Assembly: GCF_000143415.4 (NCBI RefSeq)
Contig: NW_003314261.1
Span: forward strand, 3,402,880 to 3,466,879
DNA length: 64,000 nucleotides
DNA from: Selaginella moellendorffii
Taxonomy: Eukaryota; Streptophyta; Lycopodiopsida; Selaginellales; Selaginellaceae
Reading direction: 5' to 3'
The position numbers and the translations under genes were made by a program. This document shows positions 11,601 to 24,372 of this stretch, one piece after another. The notes under the pieces were generated by a model. The model worked only from the letters and a program-made list of their open reading frames with translations. It was not told the origin of the DNA and made no database searches. The first letter of the stretch is position 1. Each line of letters starts with the position of its first letter.

Positions 11601-14039
11601 GGGAGGTGATGAGTTTTGCCTCACTCTAGGTGTTTCTCAAGTTGCCCAATCTCCATTTAACCACCTTCTAAAGCATCTAATCACAACAATTTCTTGCCAA
11701 CTTGCTTCCAGAGTTACGAAAGAGAGAATCCCACAATTGTTGAAATCTGCCATCATAGAACTTTGCCAGTACAAAGGCTTCCTTGAGCATCAATAGCAAG
11801 CTTTCTTGCAACAACAACAACAACTCCGCCATTCTTGATGAGCTTAAGGCATTGAGACTCTAGCAAATAGAGATAGCACTAGATGACCCCATTGATGGTA
11901 TAACCATTATGAGGCAAGTAGACACTTGAAAAAATGGTGTTATCACCTCTATTTAGAGTTTTGACCTCTTATGAGACAAAGAGTCTAAGAGCATTCACTT
12001 GTTAATAACTCTACACTTTGGCCACCTCTATATGGATATTAGTAATAGCTCCAACAATGTGCAATTGAAGCCGCTCCATTGACAAAAAAAGGGAAAGGAA
12101 ATGGCTCTCCACATGAACATCAACAATAAGACACTCATAGCTGTGATTGAGCTCAAAAGAAACATTAGCAAACAGCCCTAGACATCAATGGAGAGCAAGG
12201 CTCAATTGTTCCACAAGTCTTAGACCCAACCATCGCATGCAAATTGCCCTTTAAGTTGGCATTTGCTAAATCCTCTATAGTTGATGTTGGACCTTCTCAG
12301 CTTGATAGCACATCTTCTGTAGGCTTACATCTCCCATGACTCTAGCATCTTCAACTCTTCTGACAAACATCCTGCAACAAGTATGCACACTTCCATCACC
12401 CTTTCACTTGGACAACTTTTGTGATCAATCCCAAGATTTGGATAGCAGCTAGAAACCCTTGCATGTTTATGACAACATATTTTTCATGTTGGTGAGGAGA
12501 TCCATATCATAGATACCATAGGAACACAAGACCTAGGAGTTTTTATGGCATTGATTACTCTGCAAGATACCATCACAGCATAAGCACTCTTGGATTCGAG
12601 TTCAAGAAGTAATATCATCTCATTAACATTGGCAAAGTCTGTTGGGCTCTAGATCCAAAACAATAGAGCCGTCATCCTCAAAACCTTTGGAAATCATACT
12701 ATGATCCCTTAGGCATATGTTGCCAAGTACCGATATCAATCCAAGGGTTCTCATTGCTGGTGGATTTTATGGTGGTGGACTTTCAGCAAATGAACTCACA
12801 CTCCCTCACCAATCTTATCATCTTGGGATGCATATAGCACTTCCAAGCCCAATATTAAAACATACTGGAAGAAGAGGATGATGTAAATTAGTGACAAGAT
12901 CACTACCAACAAGCTTTACAACGGCTGTTCTTTGATGGAGAGGGTTTCTACTCCTACTTCACAGCCTAAGCATACTTTTGTGCCCAAGTGGACTACTTTT
13001 CTAGCTGAGTTGGCTGTTGTCTTCCCCGAGCTCCTCAACAATCCATCACTATTGGAAATGGTGGTATTCAACATCCACACTTTTTCTACATCCAACACTA
13101 CTACTAAACCATCCATATCTATATGTTCTAGTGTTATATAGTCCTTGTCACAATTAGAACTTGCTTCCATGAAAAACTCAACCACAATTTTAGAGATTTA
13201 TTACATGCTAAAGGTGAGAAAATTTGATTGGACTGTTTTGCTATGGGCACTTCCAGTGGCTCAAGAGGCATTTAGGAGGCTCTTATCCAGCTAGATGCCA
13301 ATCCTATGCAACTTTTCTCCTTACTCTAGTCTAGAGTGCATGCTCACAAAAGGTGATGATATTCCCCATGTACCACTAGTAGTGACCAACTCCTCAACCT
13401 CTTTATTTGAGGACCGAGCTTCTTGGGATTTCACAGCTCTCTCAACAACAACAAATGAGATTCTAGTCAAGCTTGGAGTCAGGGACAACATGAAAGCATG
13501 TGAGTGATAACACTATTGGTGTTTTAGCAATCGACTTTCAGTGATTAGGAGATTCTGGGACACTTAGAGACATCAACCTCTATACTCACCACACAAACTC
13601 CTTCAACCACACATCTCAAACAACATAGATCACATAGTTCCCAATAAGTGGTGTTTACTCATGCCAAGAAGATCCAGACTTTCCAAAGTCCTTTATTTGG
13701 ACCATATATCCACCATATTGTTTGCTCTTATTTACTAACTTTGCCTTTCTAGAGCACACTCACAAATCCATGTACTTTATTATGGAACCCCACAAGCTCG
13801 ATAAACAACACTCTTATGACCACTTAGTCTACTATCTTGGCTCCAAATCTTTATCCTTACTAGAAAGGAGCCTCACTTTAGGATCTAGCTATAGAGAATA
13901 ATACGGCACATCCCTTAAAGTTGGCGGCAACACAACTCTAACCTCTTTTCTTGAATTTTCTTGAATTTTTCTTTTCTTGAGCCCATCAAATGAATTGGTA
14001 CATTCTTTCCCTAAAACTTGAGCTTAGAGTGAAGAAAGT
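8643..14039. other. AT-rich repeat-derived sequence without recognisable genes
   Basis: About 5.4 kb of low-GC sequence. The longest open frames are 80-136 codons, have skewed composition and no motifs, and are interrupted by stops. A short GT microsatellite lies near 9283-9297. The stretch 11.4-13.5 kb has a coding-like cadence in short blocks (for example around 11.6-11.8 kb and 12.93-13.14 kb), possibly the decayed gag or other internal region of an old element, but I find no zinc knuckle, protease or reverse transcriptase motif. No RNA gene was seen. Confidence 0.5.
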
Positions 14040-16930
14040 TGAGTGTAAAAAATCTAATAAAAACTGAAAGAAAAATTTTGAAACACTTGGAGCTGGTGTT
14101 TCAGAAGTTGCGCGAACACAAACTATATGCTAAGGAAAGTAAATGCGCTTTTGGTCAATTGCGCGTAAACTTTCTTAGTCATATAGTTGGTAGTGGTGTA
14201 ATTGAGGTTGATCCAAGACCATTGTATCAGATGTTCGTTTCTTCCTTGGTTTGGCAGGATACTATTGTAAGTTTGTCCGCAATTTGCAAGAATTGCTCTT
14301 CCGTTGACTGAGTTGACAAAGAATAGTATTCTATTTCATTGGACACCAGCTTGTTAGCGTGCTTTTGTATGGTTGAAAGAGATCTTGACTACGGTTCCTG
14401 TTCTCAGGATCCCAGACCTTGATAAACCCTTCGAAGTGCATTGTGATGCATTTGACTATGCTATTGGTGCCGTGTTGCAGCAAGATTGTGACAAAGTGGT
14501 TGGTGTTATGCTAAGGCAACATGGTTGTCCCGTTGCGTTCTATTCTAAGAAATTGGATGAAACTCAACGAAGATGGCCAACGCATGAGAAAGAGATGTTT
14601 GCTATAGTGTCGACCCTAGAACACTGGAGACACTACTTGGGTGGACATACCAAGGTTTATACAGATAGTAACACACTAAGCTACTTTGCTACACAGCCTA
14701 AGCTTATGCCAAAGTAGGCTCGTTGGCAAGAGAAGCTTGCTAGATATGATATTGAAATCATATATAAACCAATATTGTTCCGGATGCATTGAGTCGTCAG
14801 GCTCAATTCCGGGCAATATCGGCAATCAGTTCAGACTGGTTAGAGGACGTTTGAGCTTCATATGGAAGTGATCCATTGGCGAAAGCAATCTTACTTTGGG
14901 CGGAGTTGTCGAAGCAAAACCCTGGTAGCGAAGCAGCGAAAGTTGTTGGTTGAACCAACGTGAAGCTTCACTTCTCAATTCGGGATGGGCTTATATTCTA
15001 TAAGCAGGAAAGATTGTATCTTCCCTCTAAGGATTTGCAACAGTTATTTCTATGGGAACATCATGATGTTCCGGCAGCGGGACATGGTGGACAGCGAAAG
15101 ATTCTGGCTTCATTGAAAAAGGGAATTTTCTGGTCTGGTATGGAAGGTGATGTAGCGGATTATGTCCATTTCTGCCCTATATGCCAGCAATGTAAGCTCA
15201 GAACTGAGAAGCAGGCTGGAAAGTTGCAGTGCATTCTAGCACCGGCATGGCCATTTCAGAGTATGACACTTGATTTCATCACTTGCTTGCCGAAGTCTAA
15301 GGGTTATGATACTTTGATAGTGGTTGTGGATCGGTTGTTGAAGATTGCACACTTTAGCCAACTATGGGAACAGTAAATGCGAAACAAGCAGCAAAGCTCT
15401 TTTTCCATGAAGTAGTGCGAGTTCGTGGTCTTCCCGAAGAGATAATCTCAGATAGGGATCAAGGTTTACAGGGAAGTTTTGGGGCACACTATTCCAGCTG
15501 TTCAGTACCAAATTGAAGTTTAATACGGCTTATCATCCTCAGACTAATGGGCAGATCGAACGTGTGAATGCTCAAGTTGAGGATTATCTGCATTACTATG
15601 TCACGGTGGACTAACGCGACTAGGTTGAGCATTTAGACAATAGAAATTTGTTATAACAACACATTTCATAGCGCTATAGGCTGTTCTCCATGGGAGATGC
15701 TGCAAGGGAATGCTCGTGGGGTTCCTCAACAAATTATTGTACCGAAACCAATGGCCAAAATGTTGGTCCCAGCCGTTGAGACTTATGCGGAGCAACTATG
15801 CCAAGGTTGGTCTAGAGATATTGAGGTGATGGGTAAAGCTCAGAATAGGTATTGCCGTGATAAGGATCAGCATCGTCGGAATGTATCCTATCAAGTGGGA
15901 GATCAAATATGGCTATCTTCCCGAAACTTGAACATTAAGGGTTCTTTGTCTCGGAAGCTCTTGCCGAGGTATATTGGACCCTATCGGGTGTTGAAAAGAC
16001 TTGGTGATGTATCCTATCAATTGGATATTCCACAAGAGATGTTCAGCCTTCATGATGTGTTTCATGTCAGTTTACTAGCCCCATATGATGAGGATCCTAG
16101 CCGCTCTAGGGATGTTCGTCCAGCTCCGGATGTTATTGATGGTGAACCGGAGTATGAGGTTGAGGCCATTCTTTTGTCTCGTAAGGCACGTGGTGGTCGT
16201 GCGAAGGAATACCTAGTTAAGTGGAAAGGTTACCCATCTTGTGAATCAACTTGGGAACCTCTGAAGAATCTTACACATGCCCGTAAGCTTGTCACGGAGT
16301 ATGAGAATAGTAATAAAAAATAGCTTTTGTAAATCTTGTAATAAATCTTGCAAATTAATAAAGTAATATATTTCTATAAATTAAAAGTGTCGTTTCTCTT
16401 GTTCGTTCATACTTGGGTCAGTTTTGGCAGGCTGACTTTGGCACTTCAGTGCATGGGTCCAATCCATAACCATGGGGATAACTATTATAGACTGATCACA
16501 AGTTCCCACCTCTCTCTCGATGACTCATTTTTGAAAAGGGGCGTGGTTATGTAAACAACTTAATCTACTAGTTTATAGTAGTTGTCTAAATCTTCCCGAC
16601 GGGGTTGATTTCTTACTCAGGGGAAGTTGGGCCTCTGGCCTTCTCCCTATATCCCTGCAGGTAGGGATGTATCATTCCTTGTAAGCCGAGTGGTACTCGG
16701 AGCAGCAAGGGTGGCTAACTCCGTTAGTCATTTCCTTGTCGGTGACGGCTGGAGGGTGTCTGAGTTTTAACATCTTTGGACGTAGAGGAGAGGTCATTCC
16801 ATAATTCATTTAAGTTGGTGTGTTTCCCACATAGTGTGCTTTCCGTTAACTTTTGGAGTTGTTTCCTTGACGGTTTGCTAGACTCAGGTATACATCAACG
16901 AGGACGTCAATCTTCCCTAAGGGGGGGAGA
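14040..16930 (+). mobile_element. 5'-truncated chromodomain Ty3/gypsy element (chromovirus), inactive
   Basis: Begins inside the reverse transcriptase thumb (KLREHKLYAKESKCAF, from about 14080), followed in a shifted frame by the connection region. RNase H is at 14373-14715 (PFEVHCDAFDYAIGAVLQQD, later YTDSN). The integrase zinc-binding domain and core start at 14960 (CPICQQCKLRTEKQAG, then SMTLDFITCLPKS). The last frame, 15697-16323, ends in a chromodomain containing YLVKWKGYPSCESTWEP, the mark of chromoviruses, which target their integration through chromatin. Gag, protease and the N-terminal reverse transcriptase are missing. Stops near 14715, 15376 and 15612 and frame changes show that it is dead. 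A 3' untranslated stretch follows to a purine tract at about 16918-16930. Confidence 0.88.
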
Positions 16931-17041
16931 GTGTCGCGAATGTGACTTTAGGTATTGAAAGATACTTGTTGGCTAGTCCTTATGGACACTCTCTCCTTAC
17001 TACCACAACGGTAGGAGGTCGGTACTGCTGGTTCCCTTTAT
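16412..17041 (+). repeat. Chromovirus 3' UTR, polypurine tract and LTR start (copy 1)
   Basis: About 630 bp that recurs, diverged, at 19686-20320. Near its end a purine tract (AAGGGGGGGAGAG) is followed directly by TGTCGCGAATGTGAC. That is the arrangement of a polypurine tract and the first bases of a 3' LTR, so I place the LTR start at about 16931. The similarity to copy 2 stops just after TTCCCTTTAT. Where this LTR ends is uncertain; sequence up to about 17.84 kb could belong to it. Confidence 0.65.
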
Positions 17042-19685
17042 GGTCTCCGCCCAAGCTAGTTGAGAAACTGGTCAGCACATGTTCACTTAGACCGGAAGGG
17101 CACTAAGGAAGGAAATCCTAAGTTGTCATTAAGTTAAACATACTTGACATGGTGACGAGAAACTCATGATGCTGACCTGCACTTGCTAGTGTTGGGAACC
17201 CCCGTGATATTGAGACTAGTTCCTCAATATTTGCTAGATGATAGCTTACCGTATCTGCCAAACACCCTCGCTATCACGCCTTTTGTATTGGTCTCATTGC
17301 GGTCCCAAGTGTTATTTATGGAAAGTGTCTAGATTAGCTCATTTGGCATATCTACAGAATGTAGAGATTAGTTTGAACACAATGGTATTCGTCCTGTGTC
17401 CAAATTTACAATCTAGTGCCATTCCATATTTAGTATGTTTTGGACTTGTCCCAGAGACTAACTCCTGGTACTAAGGGAGGCTTGGGGTGAAAGCCCAAAG
17501 CATGTGTTCCTCAAGGGGAGGGGGGGGGGGGGGGTGTTGTTGTAGGGGGTTGGAATGCATGTCCGACCACCTGAAACATTAGTTTGGCTCCCGTTGGGCT
17601 GTGTTGCTCTTTGTTCTGCGTCCGGCTTGGGTCTAAACCCAAGCTCCACGCTGCTCTAGTCGGTGGGGTATCCTCCTCCTCGCGTTAGGCCACCAGTATG
17701 CCAAAATTGTGCCAGACTCCGTCTGACACCATTTTGCGTGTAGGTGTTGGATATGGGGAGTTGGTGCTCATGGGATTGTATCGGACCCTCGTTTTGTAGC
17801 ACAACGGGCTTGGAGTTCGGCTCCAAATTCAGGTGCGCTACAATGACTCAATGACATGACTTTAGTGTTTAAGTCTTGTGAAAAACAAGTTGAAAAGTGA
17901 TTGTTGGTTGCTTTGCAACTAGTGATTGCTTGTAGATTTTGTCGAAGACTGTGACACTTGCTTCACTTGATGATGGTTCAACAATGATGGGCTTGCTTTA
18001 CTGGATGGTGTTGTGGAGGATCGTGTGATTAGACTTATATGGTTTTCCATGTTAGTATGTTGATTTTACCTCTATTGGTATCATTTGGTTGCATTTAGTT
18101 CGTAGTGTTGGATTTCATTGAGTCTTGGACACAGTGAATCACTCCTTGATGAAGTGTTATCTATAATTGAGTATTGTTGAAGAATTAGTCTCGGATATTG
18201 ACTAAAGTATTTTTGACTTTGGCTAGCTTAGTTGCTAAAGAGCTTTAAATGGTGATTCACTCTTGCTTTTTTCTAGCTTTGTTATGGTGTTGATAGCATT
18301 GAAGTGATGCTTTGTCGTTGACATTGTTGATGTTGAGATTTGAGTTAAATGATATGTTTCTCCATAGGATTGATATTGAGTCTCATTAGTCTCAATACAA
18401 TTAGTGTTTATGCTTGAGCTGTAGCTTTATGTTATTGGCATTTATGCTTTTGCTAGTTAGTAACTGTATTGACGTTCAAATGAACTGAGTGGCAAGTTGA
18501 GTTAGTTGTGTTCTAAACGAGATTGTTTAGTAGAGGTTGAGTTTTGGCTTTTCCTTAAAAAGTGATTTAGTCATGGACTATGCTAACTCTATAAGTGGAA
18601 GGGTTAGTGATCAATATTGGAATGTTTGAATCCTTTTTAGATTTAAGTTGGGATATATTGATCATGAATGATTCTTCTTATGCTTGTTATGAAATGAGTT
18701 ACATCTTGCTATAGATGGTTTCATGGAAGATTGTTTAGTGTAAACTTGTTAAGTATAGCTCCATTGTGTTTGGCTTTTGGATTGATGCAGATATGCTCTT
18801 TATTAGCTTTGCATTATGAAGTTTAGTTATAGATATGTTGAGGAGGATATTGTGGGTTGCACTATAATTTCTTCTTTAGCATTGAAGTTGATTCATGCGA
18901 AACTCGTGATCATTGTTAGGCAAGACTTGGCTATAAACTTCTTCGAGCTTTTGGTTCCTTAAGTTTTTATGCTCATTGTTTCATTTGTTAGAAGTTGTTG
19001 GGGAAGGCATTTTTGCTTTTTAGCTTTGATGTTGAAGTTGGTTTTTGCATCGAGCAATCATTGGTGATGATCGACTATCATCTAGGATAGTTGATTATCC
19101 TTATCAAAAGGTTTTGCTTGATTATTGTTGATATAGAATGATTTGTTATTCTTCAGGATAGTGGATTCCTTCTTTGACGATGATTCTACATATCTCTTTT
19201 GATGGGATGATTAATAATCTTTCATGGTGGTTAATTGTTCTCTTTGATAGCTTTTGGCTTTCCGCAATACTACATGTTCTTTGTGATTTGTTCTGGATTG
19301 ATCTTTTGGGTTTGAGACATCAATAGGATGTTGCCAATGCTTGCTTGAGCAACTCTGGTTCCTTAGTATTATTGACCAAAATCTATTCAAATTGACTTTT
19401 ATGATGGTTGGCATGAATGAGTGTTTGTTGGTCTTATTGCATTCATTCTATTCTATTGATTATTGCTTGAGTTAGTTTTGATAGATTGGGATGTTATTTC
19501 CTTCGGGTGATACATTCGCGAGCATTATGCTTGTCAATCAATAACTATTAGTTAACTTTAATAGTCAAATAGTATCAATGGAATACTTTTGTGTTCTTAT
19601 CTAAGATTTATTCACTGATAATTAAGTTTCTAAGATATCGTTGTCTATGACTTTGATATTGTCCATCTTTTGATCTTTGAACTTT
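17042..19685. other. Non-coding AT-rich sequence between the two element 3' ends
   Basis: The first about 800 bp may be the rest of the copy 1 LTR and includes a run of 15 G (17520-17534). The remaining 1.8 kb is T- and G-rich with monotonous TTG/GTT-rich text and no open frame above 67 codons. No motif, RNA gene or clear tandem period was seen. Confidence 0.5.
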
Positions 19686-20320
19686 GGCCAGTATAGGCAG
19701 ACTAGCTTCGGCACTTCGTGTGCATGGTAAAATCTTTAGTCATGGGGTAGCTACTGTCAACTGATCACATAACCCGCCTCTCTATCAATGTTTTTTATTC
19801 CGTTAAAAGGGCGTGACCGTATAAACAACTCTAACTGCCTATTTATAGTAGTCTATCTAAACCTTACCAACAGGTTTGGTTTCTTTGCTCATGAGGGTTG
19901 GGGCCTCTGGCTTCTCTCCCTATGTCCCTGCGGGTAGGGGCATATCACACTTTTGTAAGCTGGGTGACACCTAGAGTAGCAAGGGTGGCTGACTCCGTTG
20001 GTCATTTGCTTGTTGGCGACGGTTGAAAGGTGTCTGAGTGGGTAGCGCATCCACGTTAGACAAAGAGGTTGCCTCCTAACTCATTTAAGTTGGTGCATTT
20101 CTCACATAGTGTGAATACCGTGAACTTTTTCTAGAGTTGTTTTTTTGATGGTATTCTAGACTCGAGTATGCATCGACAAGGATGTCGATCTTCTCTAAGG
20201 GGGGAGAGTGTCGCGAATGTGACTTCAGATATCGAAAGTTACCTATTGACTAGTCCCTAGGGACACTCTTTCCTTACTGTCACAATGACAGGAGGTCAAT
20301 ATTGTTGATTCCCTTTATCA
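19686..20320 (+). repeat. Second chromovirus 3' end: UTR, polypurine tract, LTR start (copy 2)
   Basis: Diverged direct repeat of 16412-17041 in the same orientation, including the purine tract and TGTCGCGAATGTGAC at about 20211-20225. No chromodomain or integrase precedes it, so it is either a second element reduced to its 3' end or a duplication of the copy 1 3' region. Many substitutions and small indels separate the copies. Confidence 0.65.
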
Positions 20321-21098
20321 GCCCCTCTTATTCAAGTGTTAGTAATGAGGAATGAGCATGAAGTGATTAATGGATGAGTCTTTAAAAAGTGACACAAGAA
20401 GGATTGACAAATGACAAGTGTTGTGATATATGGAAGTGTCGGGATCGAGTTCGAGATGAAGTTTGAGAAGGAGTCTAAGATTAGGGAGCATATATATAGA
20501 AGGGTTAGACTCTAGTGGAATTAGTTTGGCAAAAAAAGGCCAATGTGACCCAAAAACACCCACGTGTTGGGTGATGATATAACTACTAAGGACTCTAAGA
20601 CTAGAGTGAATATGGATAAACAAGTAAGGTATCTTGGTGAAATGTTCAAGAGCTAACTCTAGTTCCTTCAGGAGATTGAATGGTTGATACTCCCAATCTA
20701 TTACCTACTTGAATACCTAGTGTGGCTCAACAGAACCTTGCTTTAGCCACATGGCTAGGGCATCTAAGGGCTAAAGGTGGGGAAAGTACCCACGAAACTT
20801 GTGTAGGGTTGTAGTGTTTCAAAATGTCATCCCAAAACCCTAGACTGTGGAAAGGAAGATGAACAATTCTTTTGGGTAGTGATGAAAGATACAATTAAAT
20901 GGCAAGGAAGTCACAAAGGTCAATGGGATTTAGTGGTTGGGCCTTCGGGCCTTAACCCTGGTGAACATGGCCATGAATGGAGAAAAACTTGGTGGGGACT
21001 AAAGAAAAGATATTGGGAAAGGCTATTCTCTATATCTTCATGTACCTTAAGGATGCTAAGGTGTGATCTTAGGAGGACCACTCATGGACAAATGACTT
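20321..21098. other. AT-rich sequence, nothing recognised
   Basis: No coding frame, RNA gene or repeat with a clear partner was identified. The 73-codon plus frame at 20879-21100 overlaps the start of the tandem repeat and has no motif. Confidence 0.5.
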
Positions 21099-21697
21099 AG
21101 TCTCTAAAAGATGGGACTATGGCATAGGTGATCTAGGACTACTAATGAGGCAAGGGTAAGTGAACATGGCTTTACTGTAACAAGTTGATATATCGATGGT
21201 ACTTTTGGGGTGTCTGTCATGGGATTGGACATGTGGAGCACTTGGATCAAGTGCAAAAGCTGAGTGGCATAGATGCCATTCACGGGGCTAACATATCCCC
21301 AAATTGGGAATATATCTTATGGAGATTATGAGTGAGACTCCTCCAAGTGGTTAAAAGTGTAATTAAGTGACTAAAGAAGAATGGAAAATTTAGTCATTGA
21401 CATGATGGTCTAGTCTTGAAGAGACAGGACTATGGTATGGATGGTCTTGGATTACCAATGAGACAAAAGTGAATAGATATAGCGTTAGAATAACTGGCTG
21501 ATATATCAATAGTACCTTTGGGTGTTTATAGTAGGATTAAACATGTGGAGCATTTATACCAAGTGCAAAGGCAAAGTGGCATTATGGGGCTAATAAGTCC
21601 CCAAATTGGGAATAAAATTTATCAAGGTTGTGAGATAGACTTTTTTAAGTGGTCAAAAGTATAGTTAAGTAACTAAAGTAGAATGAAAAAATTAGTT
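21099..21697. repeat. Two tandem copies of a roughly 305-bp unit
   Basis: Unit 1 (about 21099-21396) and unit 2 (about 21411-21697) share an ordered series of words: a start like GGACTATGG, then GATATATC, GTACTTTTGGGGTGT versus GTACCTTTGGGTGT, CATGTGGAGCA, CAAGTGCAAA, GGGGCTAA, and CCCCAAATTGGGAAT. They diverge by many point changes and a short deletion in unit 2. Non-coding. No flanking target duplication or terminal repeat was evident. Confidence 0.75.
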
Positions 21698-24171
21698 GAT
21701 TACAAAGGGATTTTACTTACACTTTAGACTTGTTAGTTAGTTCAAATATTCATCCAATATTTTATATGAGCAGATGTCATGGATCAATCTATCATCTAGG
21801 TCCTAGATATCAATATTGAAAAGGCTAATCCAACAAATATTTTTGCTTAAAGGTTGGTGAAGTCATGTTATAAGACAACTCAAGAATTGTTGATTTAGTG
21901 GAATGGCTATTTATGAACAAAACTACATGAGAAACCAAGAATGAACGGAAGAGTGTTTCCAAGTTTTTGTAAAGACTTGAATGACATTGTTGAGGAAGAG
22001 GAGAATTAAAGTTTATAGTTATATTGCTATATGATTGAGTTGTTTGTTTTACTTTCATTTTTTTATTTCTCATGCAAGAAAGTTGTATTGCTTTCTTTTT
22101 GTCGTGGCTGTTTATTGCAATATTGGTGTTGTCGTTTACATATATTTTTTCCATGGCCATATTGCTTTAGACTCCCTTCATATAAGTCTTGTTTAGCTTC
22201 TCGATCTTGCAATTCATGGCTAATTTATGAAGGAGGGGAGAATGACATGAACCACAAGAGAATTCTAAGAATATACTTTGGCATGTGGGATTTAAAGCTA
22301 AAAGACCTTAAATGTTAGGAGATTAGCCTTTGTTCATTTCAAAAGTTCTCTGAGTTTGTTCCTTATTCATTTCAAAAATTCTCTCATTGTTTGTTTACCC
22401 TATAGTTTTTGGAACCAAAAGAAACTCAACTCACTATTGATAACCCTTTATAGCAAAACTAATAAGCAAGCATTGCCATCCCAAAACTGTTGCCTATTAT
22501 CTAGAGCATTACTTGAAATAACTCAAGAAAAAAAGAATGATGAAAATGGCTACAAAAAATGTATTGAGCCAAACCATGGAGAAATATACTTAGATGTGTC
22601 TACAATTGCTATTGCTTCTATCAATATAACTTATGATCAAAAAGTTTTTTTTTTTTTGCAACCAAATGATAAATATACATTTACCGTTGTCATTACAATC
22701 ATTTGATGTGATCCAATAGGTCAAAAAACATAAGAGACTAATATACTTCATGATGTCATTTGCTCTAAAATAAGTGTGGGCTATAACTTGGCTTGATTCA
22801 ATTAAGTAGTAGATACTCTATTTCTTGTGAAGTTTACCTTTTTTATAGGCATACACCTGTCAGATATTCATACACATTACTCATAACAAGTATACATAAA
22901 AACAATTCCTTACCATAAAGAAGTGTTTGGCCTCCTTTGATGGTAATGTATTGGTTTTTAATTTCAAATAATTATGAGCCATCTTTGCTCAGCCACAACA
23001 TATCAAACCTTCACAAGACCAAGGTGCAAAGGTGCATCCGATATAAATATCAACTTGTTGTAACAGCCAATATTGATCTTGTATTGTAAAATGAGGCAAA
23101 ATATATAGACACTAATGTGGTTGTGGGGGGTGGGGGGGGGGGGGGGGGGATCAGTGAGCACATGGTTTAGGGTTTAGGGTCACCTCTATATTATCTTGTT
23201 TACCCATAATCAGATTGCTTTAGTCCACTCCATGATCCAAGCCTAGTGAGCCTCATTTAGGCTTACTCCCATTTTAGAACCATTACTTTGTAGAGGGAGC
23301 ATTTCAAGAATTCTTAAATGGAAATTGCAACTGTACAATCAAAAAAATTAGAAATGATAGAAAGTACTAAGCATATACTTGTGGAATCACTTCCACTTCT
23401 TGCTATAAAATTGAAAAACCTTTCCAGCCACTCTATCCTAAAGTCACTAAAAGGCCTTACATGCAAACAATGTTCTACATTACATTGCAACAAAAGAAAC
23501 AATTCTTACTAATGATAGTTATTAAAAGTCCTTTGCCAACTCTCCTTAGTCAATATATTTTTTAGAATAGTTCTTCTATCTTCTCCTTACCCTTCTTTTT
23601 GTCATTAGGATCTAGCTTAGCATTAAGTTTCACATTTGGCTCGTCACCTTTATGGTTTGCATTTTTGTTTGGGTCTTTGTTCCCATTTGCATCCAGGGGC
23701 TCCTCATTCTTAGTCATATCTAGGTTTGGGTCACCGTTCTCAATTATATTATTGCCATCACCACTTGGGTTAATAACATCCTTTGGCTCCCCCTTCTTGT
23801 TCACATGTGGACTCCTTGATATTGTTAGCATCCTCTCGCTCCCCGTTTTCAGCTTTATTGTCACTCTCATCTTTAATATTGTGCTTGGAGAACAAAATCA
23901 CACATTTGCCATGTGTAGTAATTGACGCATAAACTCGAAAGAGTGTGTTTTTAAATGGAATTCCAAGGTACCTAGCAAAAAAGAAATTATAGAAGTAAAA
24001 GAAAAAAAAAACTTACATTGCAGCCATCATGCTTTCTTCATTTTTATTATTGTTGAATTGTTGAAAGCTTGCAAGATGATGTCAAATCCCTTTTTCATGA
24101 TATTATATCTATAATTTTTCCTATCACAAATCATTTTTCCTCTCCACATAACCACTAACAAACAATAATGA
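21698..24171. other. AT-rich sequence with poly-G tract and no assigned gene
   Basis: Mostly non-coding. It includes a G-rich tract at 23125-23149, two plant-telomere-type TTTAGGG units at 23166-23179, and a minus-strand 102-codon frame at 23562-23870 described separately. Other open frames (22031-22318, 22356-22706) have skewed composition and no motifs. Confidence 0.5.
23562..23870 (-). other. Low-complexity Asn/Lys/Asp-rich open frame
   Basis: 102 codons, opening MRVTIKLKTGSERM, then a low-complexity stretch of irregular GEPKD, GDPNLD and NKDPNKN-like words and a Lys-rich end. No domain, signal peptide or membrane segment. It sits alone inside the repeat island. I doubt it is a host gene; it may be repeat-derived or chance. 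Transcript support would be needed. Confidence 0.2.
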
Positions 24172-24372
24172 ACATAGTCTTGCACAATAATAAACAATAT
24201 TAGCAATACACTATGCAATGCAAAGAATGAAACAAGAATGAGCATGGTGATGCATAGCCATGAGCAATGTTAGTGATGCACTATATGATGTGAGGAATGA
24301 AACAAGGATAAACATGGCAAGGCACAACAATGAGAAATATTGGCAATATGCTATGTGATGAAGAATGCTAAT
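24172..24372. repeat. Short tandem array, unit about 70 bp, about 3 copies
   Basis: Copies starting near 24194, 24264 and 24334 share AATATTAGCAATACACTATG-like text followed by AAGAATGAAACAAGAATGAGCATGG-type text (variants GAGGAATGAAACAAGGATAAACATGG, then a truncated third copy). Non-coding and diverged. It lies at the right-hand side of the AT-rich island. Confidence 0.6.

Noticed and set aside
16776-17649. Short frames within the chromovirus 3' region
   Set aside because: They lie in the UTR/LTR repeat and are not conserved in the second copy.
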